A stretch of 64,000 nucleotides of DNA from an uncultured Prevotellaceae bacterium. Its GTDB lineage: Bacteria > Bacteroidota > Bacteroidia > Bacteroidales > Bacteroidaceae. Position numbers and translations under genes: made by a program. The stretch lies in assembly GCA_946405805.1 (NCBI GenBank), contig CAMJIL010000001.1, positions 36,584 to 100,583 of the forward strand, written 5' to 3'. This document shows, piece after piece, positions 27,166 through 35,784 of this stretch. The notes below the pieces were generated by a model. The model was not told the DNA's origin. It did not search any database and was given only the letters and a program-made list of their open reading frames with translations. Each line of letters opens with the position of its first letter. Position 1 is the stretch's first letter.

Positions 27166-27238
27166 CCGCTCGGGCGGATTTGAAATCCGGCCGCACTTAA
27201 TATAAGCATTTGCAATGCGAAAAATCCGCCTGAGCAGA
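27166..27238. repeat. Palindromic element with 14-base outer stem
   Basis: GCTCGGGCGGATTT (27168-27181) pairs with AAATCCGCCTGAGC (27222-27235) with one G-U type mismatch. Inside are two small palindromes, GGATTTGAAATCC and GCATTTGCAATGC. Similar elements with GGATT..AATCC and GCATT..AATGC words occur widely in Bacteroidetes genomes, by recall. Only one copy is in the window. Confidence 0.75.
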
Positions 27239-27392
27239 GATGTAAAAGAAAATTAGACGAGACGAAAATATAAAAGCCAAAAATGCTAATAATGAACGAA
27301 AAAACGGTCTATACTTCAGGGCTTCTGAGTTAAAAGATATTAAAAAAGAGGTGAAATTGCAATGTTTGCTTTGCATTTCTACCTTTTTTATG

Positions 27393-27400
27393 TAACTTTG
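27393..27400 (+). promoter_or_regulatory. -7 promoter element for the DUF4143 ATPase gene
   Basis: TAACTTTG is an exact TAnnTTTG match. The ATG at 27409 begins only eight bases after the element, so the transcript would have a leader of a few bases at most. Confidence 0.65.
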
Positions 27401-27408
27401 CACTTCGC

Positions 27409-28599
27409 ATGGATGGATTTTATCGTACACACCGCTATTTAGTAGAGCAATGTAATGCTCCCGTTCGTCGTAGTTTGATGGACGAGATAGATTGGAGTGC
27501 TCGTATGATAGGCATCAAGGGAACGCGTGGAGTGGGAAAGACGACTTTCCTGCTGCAATACATAAAGGAGCGTTTCCAGCCTAACGACAGACGCTGCCTC
27601 TACATCAACATGAACAACTTCTACTTTCAGGGCAGAGGTATTGCTGACTTCGCTGGCGAGTTCTATCGTCAGGGAGGTAGGGTGTTGCTCATCGACCAGG
27701 TGTATAAGCAGCAAGAATGGAGCAAGGAACTCAGAACATGCTACGACATGTATTCGAAGCTGAAGATTATATTCTCGGGTTCGAGTGTGATGCGTCTGAA
27801 ACAGGAGAATCCTGAGCTGTGCGACATTACAAAGAGTTATAACCTCAGGGGCTTCTCGTTCCGCGAGTACCTTAATCTTATGACTGGCCTCAGATTCCGC
27901 AGCATGTCTCTCGACGAGATATTGAGCGACAAGGAGAAACTGGTACAGGAGATTACAGCAAAGGTGAATCCGCTGGAGTATTTCGAGAACTACATAAAAC
28001 ATGGCTTCTACCCATTGTTCCGTGAGCATGATGATTTCGCAGAGAATCTGCTGAAGTCGATGAATATGATGACAGAGGTGGATATCCTGATGATTAAGCA
28101 GATAGAACTGAAGTATCTGACGAAGATTAAGAAACTCTTCTACCTCCTTGCGACAAACGAATTGCATGGCCTTAACATTAGCCTTCTGGCAAAGGAGATA
28201 CAGACATCCAGAGCTACTGTGATGAACTACATAAAGTACTTGGCAGATGCTCGTCTGATAAACATCATCTACCCAGTAGGGCAGGACTATCCTAAGAAGC
28301 CTACGAAGGTGATGCTGCACAATCCGAACCTCTATCAGGCTTTCTCGGAGATGGAAGTGAGCAGAATGCAGTTGATGGAGACATTCATGGTGAACACTCT
28401 GTGGAAGGACCATAAGGTGAACCAAAGCAGCAAGGACATACATTATACTATAGACGGCAGTCATAGGTTTAAGGTATGCCGCTCATCGGAACTGACAAAG
28501 CTGAATGCAAAGAATAGGGGAACGCTGTATTGCCAGTATGACTCCAACAAGGTTTCAGACAATGTCGTGCCGCTGTGGCTGATGGGATTCCTTTATTGA
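27409..28599 (+). CDS. AAA-family ATPase with DUF4143 domain
   Basis: The 396-residue product has the usual length. Walker A is GTRGVGKTTFLLQYIKE near 39-55; RCLYINMNNFYF lies near 64-75; Walker B is VLLIDQVYKQQEW near 90-102, with Gln replacing the more usual Glu; and IIFSGSSVMRLKQ near 122-134 is the sensor I region. The C-terminal half (residues ~210-396) is the DUF4143 helical and nuclease-like domain, with EIQTSRATVMNYIKYLADARLI as a winged-helix segment. Cellular function of this large family is unknown. Several identical-length paralogues per genome are common in Bacteroidales. It stands alone, with a heptamer array at its stop. Confidence 0.92.
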   Translation: MDGFYRTHRYLVEQCNAPVRRSLMDEIDWSARMIGIKGTRGVGKTTFLLQYIKERFQPNDRRCLYINMNNFYFQGRGIADFAGEFYRQGGRVLLIDQVYKQQEWSKELRTCYDMYSKLKIIFSGSSVMRLKQENPELCDITKSYNLRGFSFREYLNLMTGLRFRSMSLDEILSDKEKLVQEITAKVNPLEYFENYIKHGFYPLFREHDDFAENLLKSMNMMTEVDILMIKQIELKYLTKIKKLFYLLATNELHGLNISLLAKEIQTSRATVMNYIKYLADARLINIIYPVGQDYPKKPTKVMLHNPNLYQAFSEMEVSRMQLMETFMVNTLWKDHKVNQSSKDIHYTIDGSHRFKVCRSSELTKLNAKNRGTLYCQYDSNKVSDNVVPLWLMGFLY

Positions 28600-28711
28600 A
28601 TTAGGAGTTAGGAATTAGGAGTTAGGAGTTAGGAATTAGGAGTTAGGAATTAGGAGTTAGGAGTTAGGAGTTAAGAGTTAAGAGTTAAGAATTAAGAGTT
28701 AAGAAATTTAG
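28598..28711. repeat. Long heptamer array, TTAGGAR to TTAAGAR
   Basis: About sixteen 7-base units begin immediately at the TGA stop of the ATPase gene: ten TTAGGAA/TTAGGAG, then five TTAAGAG/TTAAGAA. It is the longest single-family array in the window. The same TTAGGAR type flanks the four-helix-bundle gene at 53461-53488 and 53921-53953. Confidence 0.93.
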
Positions 28712-28769
28712 AAAGTACTAATCATACATAAAGTATTAATTTTTCATTTTATCTGTTAACAAAAAGAAA

Positions 28770-31700
28770 ATGGCAAAAGAAAAAAAGTTTATCACTTGTG
28801 ATGGTAACGAGGCTGCTGCTCACGTGAGCTATATGTTCTCTGAGGTAGCTGCTATTTATCCTATCACACCATCGTCTCCAATGGCGGAGCACACTGATGA
28901 CTGGGCCGCTCATGGACGTAAGAACATGTGGGGACAGACAGTATTGGTACAGGAAATGCAGAGTGAGGGTGGCGCAGCTGGTGCTGTACACGGTTCACTG
29001 CAGGCTGGTGCACTGACAACAACATTCACTGCTTCACAGGGTCTGTTGCTCATGATTCCTAACATGTACAAGATTGCTGGTGAGCTGCTCCCTTGCGTAT
29101 TCGATGTATCTGCCCGTACACTGGCTTCTCACGCTCTGTGTATCTTTGGTGACCATCAGGACGTTATGGCTTGCCGCCAGACAGGTTTCGCAATGTTCGC
29201 TTCTGCTTCTGTGCAGGAGGTAATGGACCTGACTGCTGTACCTCACCTCTCTACTCTCGAGACAAAGGTGCCATTCATCAACTTCTTCGATGGCTTCCGT
29301 ACCTCTCACGAGTATCATAAGGTAGAGCTGATGGACATGGAGGACATCAAGGCTATTACTCCACAGGAGTTCGTTGAGGACTTCCGTAACCGTGCCCTGA
29401 CTCCTGAGCGTCCTGTTACACGTGGTACTGCTGAGAACCCTAACGAGTTCTTCACACACCGCGAGGCAAGCAACCCTTACTATGAGAATATTCCTGACGT
29501 AGTAGAGAAGTACTGTCAGAAGATTTCTGAGATTACTGGTCGTGAATATCACAACTTCAACTACTATGGTGCTCCTGACGCTGAGAACATCATCATCCTG
29601 ATGGGTTCTGCATGTGAGGCTGCAAAAGAGGCTATCGACTACCTGATGTCTCAGGGCAAGAAGGTTGGTATGATCAACGTACACCTCTATCGTCCATTCT
29701 CAGTGAAGTATCTCCTTGCTGCTGTTCCAAAGAGCGTTAAGAAGATTGCTGTTCTTGACCGTACTAAGGAGCCAGGTGCAGAAGGCGAGCCTCTCTATCT
29801 CGACGTAAAGTCTGCATTCTATGATGTAGAGAACCGTCCATCTATCGTTGGTGGCCGCTATGGTCTCGGTTCTGCTGAGGTTACACCTGCTATGGTTATC
29901 TCAGTATTCAACAACCTCGAGCTCCCAGCACCAAAGAACCACTTCACAGTTGGTATCGTTGATGACGTTACTAACCTGTCTCTGCCAAAGGTAGAGGAGA
30001 TGGCTCTGGGTGGCAAGTCAACATTCGAGGCTAAGTTCTTCGGACTCGGTGCTGACGGTACTGTTGGTGCTAACAAGAACTCAGTTAAGATTATCGGTGA
30101 CAATACAGACAAGTACTGCCAGGCATACTTCTCTTATGACTCTAAGAAGTCTGGTGGCTTCACATGTTCTCACCTCCGTTTCGGTGACGAGCCAATCCGC
30201 TCTACATACCAGATTACCACACCTAACTTCGTAGCATGTCACGTACAGGCTTACCTGAACATGTATGACGTTACACGTGGTATCCGTGAGAACGGTTCAT
30301 TCCTTCTGAATACTATCTTCGACGGCGAGGAACTCGTTAACTTCATTCCTAACAAGGTAAAGAAGGTATTCGCTGAGAAGAATATCAACGTTTACTATAT
30401 CAATGCTACAAAGATAGCACAGGAAATAGGTCTCGGCAACCGTACCAACACTATCCTCCAGAGTGCATTCTTCCGCATCACAGAGGTTATCCCTGTTGAG
30501 ATGGCTGTAGAGCAGATGAAGAAGTTCATCGTTAAGTCTTACGGCAAGAAGGGTCAGGACGTTGTTGATAAGAACTATGCTGCTGTTGATCGTGGTGGTG
30601 AGTACAAGAAGCTGACCATCGACCCAGCATGGAAGAACCTCCCAGCAGATCCTGTTGTTGAGGATGATGCACCAGCATTCGTTAAGGAACTCGTTCGTCC
30701 TATCAATGCACAGGCTGGTGACCTGCTGAAGGTTTCTGACTTCGCTAAGCACGGCACTACCGACGGTACATGGCAGAACGGCACTGCTGCATATGAGAAG
30801 CGTGGTGTTGAGGCATTCGTACCAGCATGGAATGTTGAGAACTGTATCCAGTGTAACAAGTGTGCATTCGTTTGTCCTCACGCTGCTATCCGTCCATTCG
30901 TAATGACAGCAGAGGAGAAGGCTGGCTTCGCTGGTCCTACACAGGAAATCAAGGCTCCTGCTGCTATGAAGGGTATGGAGTTCGCTATCGTACCAAGTCC
31001 ACTCGACTGTCTCGGTTGCGGTAACTGTGCTGACGTTTGTCCTGGCAAGAAGGGTGAGAAGGCTCTTACTATGGTACCTTACAACCCAGATGCAGAGGAT
31101 ATGAAGGAACTGGCTAAGATGTGGGATTACAGCGTGAAGTGTATCTCTTCTAAGCAGGATCTCGTTGACATCAAGCAGAGTCCTAAGAACTCTCAGTTCG
31201 CTCAGCCTCTCTTCGAGTTCTCTGGTGCTTGCTCTGGTTGCGGTGAGACACCATACGTTAAGCTTATCTCTCAGCTCTTCGGTGACCGTGAGGTAATCGC
31301 TAACGCTACTGGTTGTTCTTCTATCTATTCTGCTTCTATTCCTTCTACACCATACACAACAAATGCTAAGGGTCAGGGTCCTGCATTCGACAACTCTCTG
31401 TTCGAGGACTTCTGCGAATTCGGTCTTGGTATGGTAATCGGTAACAAGAAGATGAAGGAGCGCGTTGCTCTCCTCCTGCAGAAGGTTATCGACGAGAAGA
31501 TGGGTAGCGCTGAATATCAGGCTGCTGCTGCTGAATGGATTGAGAAGCGCGAGGATGCTGACGAGACAAAGCGTCTTGCAGAAATCCTGAAGCCAGAAAT
31601 CGCTAAGGGTGCTGCAGCTGGTTGCCCAGTATGCTCTGAGCTGAAGACTCTCGACCACTATCTCGTTAAGCGTTCACAGTGGATCATCGGTGGTGACGGT

Positions 31701-32342
31701 GCTTCATACGATATCGGTTACGGCGGTCTCGACCACGTACTCGCTTCTGGTGAAGACCTCAACATCTTCGTTATCGATACAGAGGTTTACTCTAACACTG
31801 GTGGTCAGGCTTCTAAGGCTACTCCTCTCGGCGCTATCGCACAGTTCGCTGCACAGGGTAAGCGCATCAAGAAGAAGGACCTCGGCATGATTGCTACAAC
31901 TTACGGTTACGTTTACGTAGCACAGGTTGCTATGGGTGCTGACAACGCACAGTGTCTGAAGGCATTCCGCGAGGCTGAGGCTTACCACGGACCATCTCTC
32001 GTTATTGCTTATGCTCCATGTATCAACCACGGTCTGAAGATCAAGGGTGGCATGGGTCGCTCACAGGAAGAGGAGCGTCGCGCTGTTGAGTGCGGTTACT
32101 GGCACCTGTGGCGTTACAACCCAGAACTGGCTGAGCAGGGACAGAACCCATTCTCTCTCGACTCTAAGGAGCCAGACTGGAGCAAGTTCGAGGATTTCCT
32201 CATGGGTGAGGTACGTTACCTCTCTGTGAAGAAGGCATATCCAAACGAGGCTGACGAGCTGTTCGCAGAGGCTCAGAAGATGGCTAAGCGCCGTTACATG
32301 AGCTACGTTCGCCAGACTAAGATGGACTGGAGCGAAGAGTAA
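28770..32342 (+). CDS. nifJ: Pyruvate:ferredoxin (flavodoxin) oxidoreductase
   Basis: The 1190-residue homodimeric enzyme splits pyruvate and CoA into acetyl-CoA and CO2 with reduction of ferredoxin, the central anaerobic step. All domains are present: N-terminal pyrimidine-binding domain (YPITPSSPMAEHTDDW near 31-46), CoA/transketolase-like region, two 4Fe-4S motifs (CIQCNKCAFVCPH near 692 and CLGCGNCADVCPG near 748), a proximal cluster cysteine pair CSGCGETPY near 821, and the TPP domain GGDGASYDIGYGG near 974 with DTEVYSNTGGQASKATP. Codon choice is strongly biased (GCT, AAG, GTT, CTC), as in a highly expressed gene. Upstream is a repeat array and no clear -7 signal. A strong terminator follows. 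Confidence 0.98.
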   Translation: MAKEKKFITCDGNEAAAHVSYMFSEVAAIYPITPSSPMAEHTDDWAAHGRKNMWGQTVLVQEMQSEGGAAGAVHGSLQAGALTTTFTASQGLLLMIPNMYKIAGELLPCVFDVSARTLASHALCIFGDHQDVMACRQTGFAMFASASVQEVMDLTAVPHLSTLETKVPFINFFDGFRTSHEYHKVELMDMEDIKAITPQEFVEDFRNRALTPERPVTRGTAENPNEFFTHREASNPYYENIPDVVEKYCQKISEITGREYHNFNYYGAPDAENIIILMGSACEAAKEAIDYLMSQGKKVGMINVHLYRPFSVKYLLAAVPKSVKKIAVLDRTKEPGAEGEPLYLDVKSAFYDVENRPSIVGGRYGLGSAEVTPAMVISVFNNLELPAPKNHFTVGIVDDVTNLSLPKVEEMALGGKSTFEAKFFGLGADGTVGANKNSVKIIGDNTDKYCQAYFSYDSKKSGGFTCSHLRFGDEPIRSTYQITTPNFVACHVQAYLNMYDVTRGIRENGSFLLNTIFDGEELVNFIPNKVKKVFAEKNINVYYINATKIAQEIGLGNRTNTILQSAFFRITEVIPVEMAVEQMKKFIVKSYGKKGQDVVDKNYAAVDRGGEYKKLTIDPAWKNLPADPVVEDDAPAFVKELVRPINAQAGDLLKVSDFAKHGTTDGTWQNGTAAYEKRGVEAFVPAWNVENCIQCNKCAFVCPHAAIRPFVMTAEEKAGFAGPTQEIKAPAAMKGMEFAIVPSPLDCLGCGNCADVCPGKKGEKALTMVPYNPDAEDMKELAKMWDYSVKCISSKQDLVDIKQSPKNSQFAQPLFEFSGACSGCGETPYVKLISQLFGDREVIANATGCSSIYSASIPSTPYTTNAKGQGPAFDNSLFEDFCEFGLGMVIGNKKMKERVALLLQKVIDEKMGSAEYQAAAAEWIEKREDADETKRLAEILKPEIAKGAAAGCPVCSELKTLDHYLVKRSQWIIGGDGASYDIGYGGLDHVLASGEDLNIFVIDTEVYSNTGGQASKATPLGAIAQFAAQGKRIKKKDLGMIATTYGYVYVAQVAMGADNAQCLKAFREAEAYHGPSLVIAYAPCINHGLKIKGGMGRSQEEERRAVECGYWHLWRYNPELAEQGQNPFSLDSKEPDWSKFEDFLMGEVRYLSVKKAYPNEADELFAEAQKMAKRRYMSYVRQTKMDWSEE

Positions 32343-32363
32343 GAATTCGTTTCTATATAAATA

Positions 32364-32400
32364 AAAAAGGATGCGCCAAAATCTTGGCGCATCCTTTTTT
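32364..32400 (+). terminator. Intrinsic terminator of nifJ
   Basis: The perfect stem GGATGCGCCAA/TTGGCGCATCC with a four-base AATC loop is flanked by A-run and T-run, so it can work in both directions. It starts about 25 bases after the stop codon. Confidence 0.93.
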
Positions 32401-32566
32401 AGTTAAGAGTTAAGAGTTAAGAGTTAAGAGTTAAAAAGTCAAAAGTCAAAAGTCAAAGGCACTTGAAACTTGAAACTTGAAACCTGAAACTTGAAACCTG
32501 AAACTTGAAACTTGAAACTTGAAACCTGAAACTCTTCCCCCTCCCTTTGGAGGGCCGGGGTGGGGT
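32400..32566. repeat. Three heptamer families in a row plus G/C-rich module
   Basis: GTTAAGA units (32400-32433), AAAGTCA units (32434-32458), then about ten TTGAAAC/CTGAAAC units (32462-32532), ending with CCCCCTCCCTTTGGAGGGCC and GGGGTGGGG (32537-32565). The module includes the TGA stop of the minus-strand serB. This is the clearest place to see that three unrelated words share the period of seven. Confidence 0.92.
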
Positions 32567-33795
32567 CACAACTTTCCCTGTTCCCCGAGATATGAGTCTT
32601 TGAAGCCAAGGAAGTAGAGCACACCGTCGAGGCCTATGGTGTTGATGCTCTGTTCTGCATTTGCCACCACACGCGGTTTTGCGTGGAAGGCGATGCCGAG
32701 GCCGGCTTCGCTAATCATTGGAAGGTCGTTGGCACCATCGCCTACGGCAATGGTCTGTGCCAGATTCACCTTCTCCACCTGTGCGATGAGTTTCAGCAGT
32801 TCTGCCTTGCGTTGGCCGTCAACAATCTCGCCCACATATCTGCCTGTCAGCTTGCCGTCTTCGCCCACCTCCAGTTCGTTGGCATACACATAGTCGATGC
32901 CGTAACGTTTTTGCAGGTATTCGCCAAAGAAGGTAAATCCACCGCTGAGGATGGCAATCTTATAGCCGCAGGTCTTCAATACAGACATCAGGCGGTCAGC
33001 ACCCTCTGTGATAGGAAGGTGTTCCGCTATCTCTTGCATCACGCTAACGTCAAGACCCTTCAGCAGGGCAACACGACGCGTGAAACTCTCCTTAAAGTCT
33101 ATCTCACCACGCATAGCACTCTCCGTGATGGCGCGCACCTGATCACCGACACCGTTACGTTCCGCTAGTTCGTCGATGCACTCTGTCTGAATCAGCGTAG
33201 AGTCCATATCGAAGCATATCAGCCTTCGCATGCGGCGGAACATATCGTCGCGTTGGAAGGAGAAGTCTATCTCCATTTCCCTTGAAAGCTTCATCAGTTT
33301 CGACTGCATCTCGCTCCTGTCAATCGGTTCGCCGCGCAGCGAGAACTGTATGCAGGCACGAGTGTGGGAACTCTGTGTCCTGATGCTCTTGCGTCCCGTC
33401 AGGCGTACTATGGAGTCGATGTTCAGGCCCTGGTCTGCCAGTATGCGTGTGGCAGCCTCTATCTGTCGTGCCTCTAACTGACGGCCCAGCGCCATTAGGA
33501 TGTAGCGGTTCTTACCCTGATGGCCCACCCAATCCTCGTATTCGTCGTCACTGATAGGCGAGAAGAGAATGTTCACGCCCAGTTCCGTCGCCTTGAAGAG
33601 AAGGTCCTTCATGGCGAAACCCGACTTGCTGTCGTCCATGCGAATGAGAATACCCAGCGATAGGGTAGAGTGGATGTCCGCCTGACCGATGTCCAGAATC
33701 TGCGCGTCATACTGCGCCAATATTGACATAATGCTCGTAGTAAGTCCCGGCCGGTCCTGTCCCGTAATGCGAATAAGTATCTGTTCTTGTTTCAT
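32566..33795 (-). CDS. serB: Phosphoserine phosphatase with N-terminal ACT domains
   Basis: The 409-residue product performs the last step of serine synthesis. Residues 1-190 hold two ACT-type regulatory modules (ILIRITGQDRPGLTTSIMSIL; RYILMALGRQLEARQIEAATRIL). The HAD phosphatase core has motif I CFDMDSTLIQTEC near 200-212 (nucleophile Asp), motif II AILSGGFTFFGEY near 277-289, and motifs III-IV with IAVGDGANDLPMISEAGLGIAFHAKP near 345-370. ACT domains suggest allosteric control, probably by serine. serC and serA are at 52-55 kb. The stop codon is inside a repeat module, so the last residues (GEQGKL) may be variable among strains. Confidence 0.96.
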   Translation of the reverse strand: MKQEQILIRITGQDRPGLTTSIMSILAQYDAQILDIGQADIHSTLSLGILIRMDDSKSGFAMKDLLFKATELGVNILFSPISDDEYEDWVGHQGKNRYILMALGRQLEARQIEAATRILADQGLNIDSIVRLTGRKSIRTQSSHTRACIQFSLRGEPIDRSEMQSKLMKLSREMEIDFSFQRDDMFRRMRRLICFDMDSTLIQTECIDELAERNGVGDQVRAITESAMRGEIDFKESFTRRVALLKGLDVSVMQEIAEHLPITEGADRLMSVLKTCGYKIAILSGGFTFFGEYLQKRYGIDYVYANELEVGEDGKLTGRYVGEIVDGQRKAELLKLIAQVEKVNLAQTIAVGDGANDLPMISEAGLGIAFHAKPRVVANAEQSINTIGLDGVLYFLGFKDSYLGEQGKL

Positions 33796-33842
33796 GTTTC
33801 TTTATTGTCTAAGGTCTAAGTACAATATCAAAGATGTGATTT

Positions 33843-34244
33843 CTACTTTCCGGATGTCGGGACGAAATACAGGTGTTTCTCTTCGTGATTCTTGCAATCG
33901 TGATGATCGCATGATTCGAGAGAATCTTTCAGCTCTCCATTCAAAAAAGCCTTCAGTACATCATCTGTCTTTCCGTGACAGCCTCTTATGACTTCGATGC
34001 CGTGAGCAGAAAGTTTATTATATGCTCCCATGCCCATATTGCCTGCCAGCATCAGGGTGACTCCCATATCCTGCATGACAGATGCTATATTTGATTTGCA
34101 ACCGCATCCTTCAGGTGAATCCAATCGTTCTTGCTTTACAGTCTGGTTCTTTTCGTCGAGTGTCACCACGGTATAATAAGCACAGTGTCCGAAATGGTTG
34201 TCCACCATGCCATCACGTGTTGGAATTGTTATTAATTTCATCAT
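33843..34244 (-). CDS. NifB/NifX-family iron-molybdenum cofactor-binding domain protein
   Basis: The 133-residue product opens with the family pattern MKLITIPTRDGMVDNHFGHCAYYTVV and contains QDMGVTLMLAGNMGMGAYNKL, as in small dinitrogenase cofactor-binding proteins widespread in anaerobes without nitrogenase. The C-terminus is rich in metal ligands (CDHHDCKNHEEKH), and GCGCKSN lies near residue 50. No nif genes are present in the window, so the name describes a fold, not nitrogen fixation. It follows the DUF389 gene by 20 bases and is likely in its operon. The role could be metal-cluster handling. Confidence 0.88.
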   Translation of the reverse strand: MMKLITIPTRDGMVDNHFGHCAYYTVVTLDEKNQTVKQERLDSPEGCGCKSNIASVMQDMGVTLMLAGNMGMGAYNKLSAHGIEVIRGCHGKTDDVLKAFLNGELKDSLESCDHHDCKNHEEKHLYFVPTSGK

Positions 34245-34264
34245 GTATATAAAAACTATTTAAA

Positions 34265-35614
34265 TTATTCACGATTAATCACAATAAGACTGTCTGCCTT
34301 TATCCTGGTCATTAGCCAGTCATGCAGTTTCTTCGTATCTTCTTTAGTAAGTGCTTTTATTCCGTCGGATTCTATGATAGCCGTCACATACGAATGCTGG
34401 TCGGTTGAGTCTCTGTTCACTTCCACCATCCTCTGCAGTGACATTTTGCTAATCTGCGGGAAGAGTGATGTTAACTCTGGAAGAATCTCGGTAGCGAGGG
34501 TCTCATATCGCTTATATTCGTACAGTTCTTGGTATAGTTGTGTATTCTCTGTAGAGAGTTGCAACAGCTGCTGTTTCTCAGTTTCGCGGCTGGTTGTCAA
34601 CGATGTCAGCTGACTACTAAGTGCAAGGACGCTGTCGCTCTGTGTTCCTTGAATAATGCGAAGAGTATAGGCCTTCAGTCCGTACTCCTGCATTCTTCGC
34701 TGGGCTTCTGCCTGTGTGGCACTGCTTATCTCGCGTCCCACAGCGACCACACGCAGTTTCATGCTGTCCTTGTCAATGTTGTTCGAGATAATCTGTGTGC
34801 CTCGCTGCGTCAGTTCTGTCTTGATGAATTTTCTCACGTTGTTCTCAAAAATATCCTGTTGCACGATGTTAACAGTCATATAAGCAGCTGGCAGTATGGT
34901 TACGATGACGATAGAGACCAGTATGCGCCGCCCTCTGATGGCATTCTCGGTGAGCTGATATTCACGTTTGCGGAAATCCATTAGACGTACACCGCAATAT
35001 GTGGCAAGTGCAATGAATACGGTGTTGATGAAGAAGAGGTAGAAGGCTCCGAGGAAATATAGCAGATGCCCTGTAGCCAGTCCGTAACCTGCTGTACAGA
35101 GCGGTGGCATCAGGGCTGTGGCAATGGCTACACCCGGTATTACGTTGCCTTTACCGCGTGTACAGAGGGCAATGATTCCCGCTGCTCCACCGCAGAAGGC
35201 AATGAGAACATCGTAAAGTGTAGGCGAGGTGCGGGCCAACAATTCCGACTGTGCCTCGCTGAGGGGCGATGTCAGAAAATATGCTGTGGCCGTCAGCACA
35301 CTGATGAGTGTTGCCACACCGAAGTTCTTGACTGCCCGCTTGAGCAGTTCGAAGTCGTTGATGCCAACAGCCAGACCCATACCGACGATTGGGCCCATGA
35401 GCGGGGAGATAAGCATGGCACCGATGATTACTGCCGTAGAATTTACGTTCAGGCCAAGCGAAGCGATAAAGATAGCAAAGATGAGCACCCATAGGTTGGC
35501 ACCCTTGAAACTCACACCCTCAGTAATCTGGGCTATTATCGTCTGTTCGTCATCCTTGTCGGGACTCAGGTTGAAATAACTACCAACTTGTTCGATAAAG
35601 TCTTTTATTTTCAT
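34265..35614 (-). CDS. DUF389 membrane protein
   Basis: The 449-residue product starts with a short cytoplasmic part, then about six membrane helices between residues 35 and 250. The family signature is ANLWVLIFAIFIASLGLNVNSTAVIIGAMLISPLMGPIVGMG near 35-75, with GVAIATALMPPLCTAGYGLATG near 160-180. The C-terminal ~200 residues are soluble and partly coiled (TTSRETEKQQLLQLSTENTQ). The function is unknown; the helices resemble a transporter. It has a TACCTTTG promoter 45-50 bases upstream and probably drives the downstream NifX-like gene. Confidence 0.9.
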   Translation of the reverse strand: MKIKDFIEQVGSYFNLSPDKDDEQTIIAQITEGVSFKGANLWVLIFAIFIASLGLNVNSTAVIIGAMLISPLMGPIVGMGLAVGINDFELLKRAVKNFGVATLISVLTATAYFLTSPLSEAQSELLARTSPTLYDVLIAFCGGAAGIIALCTRGKGNVIPGVAIATALMPPLCTAGYGLATGHLLYFLGAFYLFFINTVFIALATYCGVRLMDFRKREYQLTENAIRGRRILVSIVIVTILPAAYMTVNIVQQDIFENNVRKFIKTELTQRGTQIISNNIDKDSMKLRVVAVGREISSATQAEAQRRMQEYGLKAYTLRIIQGTQSDSVLALSSQLTSLTTSRETEKQQLLQLSTENTQLYQELYEYKRYETLATEILPELTSLFPQISKMSLQRMVEVNRDSTDQHSYVTAIIESDGIKALTKEDTKKLHDWLMTRIKADSLIVINRE

Positions 35615-35658
35615 ATTTATTGATGGCTATTGGTATAGGTTATTGCGGTTTTCGAGGG

Positions 35659-35666
35659 CAAAGGTA
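35659..35666 (-). promoter_or_regulatory. -7 promoter element for the DUF389 gene
   Basis: The minus strand reads TACCTTTG. The -33 region falls within the adjacent AAAACG hexamer tract, which may influence promoter strength. Confidence 0.65.
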
Positions 35667-35671
35667 CGAAA

Positions 35672-35784
35672 ATAAAACGAAAACCAAAACGAAAACGAAA
35701 ACTTTTTTATTCTTAACCTCTAACCACTAACCTCTAACCTCTAACCGTTACTCCCTCCCTAACTGGGGAGGGCCGGGGAGGGGC
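35672..35784. repeat. Hexamer tract, heptamer array and G/C-rich module at the SpoU methyltransferase stop
   Basis: AAAACG/AAAACC units of period six (35672-35702), CTAACCT/TTAACCT heptamers (35712-35750) and CTCCCTCCCTAACTGGGGAG with GGCCGGGGAGGGG (35751-35783). The TAG stop of the minus-strand methyltransferase is inside the module (35759-35761), so its last eight or so residues (RPSPALPS) are translated repeat. Confidence 0.88.

Larger units (their letters stand above)
26869..27392. other. Gene-free interval between the broken gene and the ATPase gene
   Basis: There are about 520 bases without a supported gene. The interval is A/T-rich and has TATTTTTTCTT stretches; it contains the 21-base degenerate tandem repeat at 27041-27122 and the palindromic element at 27166-27238. 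Open frames here are short and contain repeat translation only. No tRNA-like fold was seen. Confidence 0.6.

Noticed and set aside
27439..28464. Open frame of 341 codons on the minus strand
   Set aside because: It is a shadow of the DUF4143 ATPase gene, with no family features or ribosome site.
28598..28711. CRISPR array
   Set aside because: Units are seven bases and contiguous, with no unique spacers, and no cas gene is nearby.
30297..31658. Long open frame of 453 codons on the minus strand
   Set aside because: It is antisense to nifJ and arises from the strong codon bias of that gene; it has no recognisable domain.
32439..32624. Minus-strand frame of 61 codons with FQVSSFKFQVS repeats
   Set aside because: It is the translation of the TTGAAAC heptamer array plus the end of serB in another frame.
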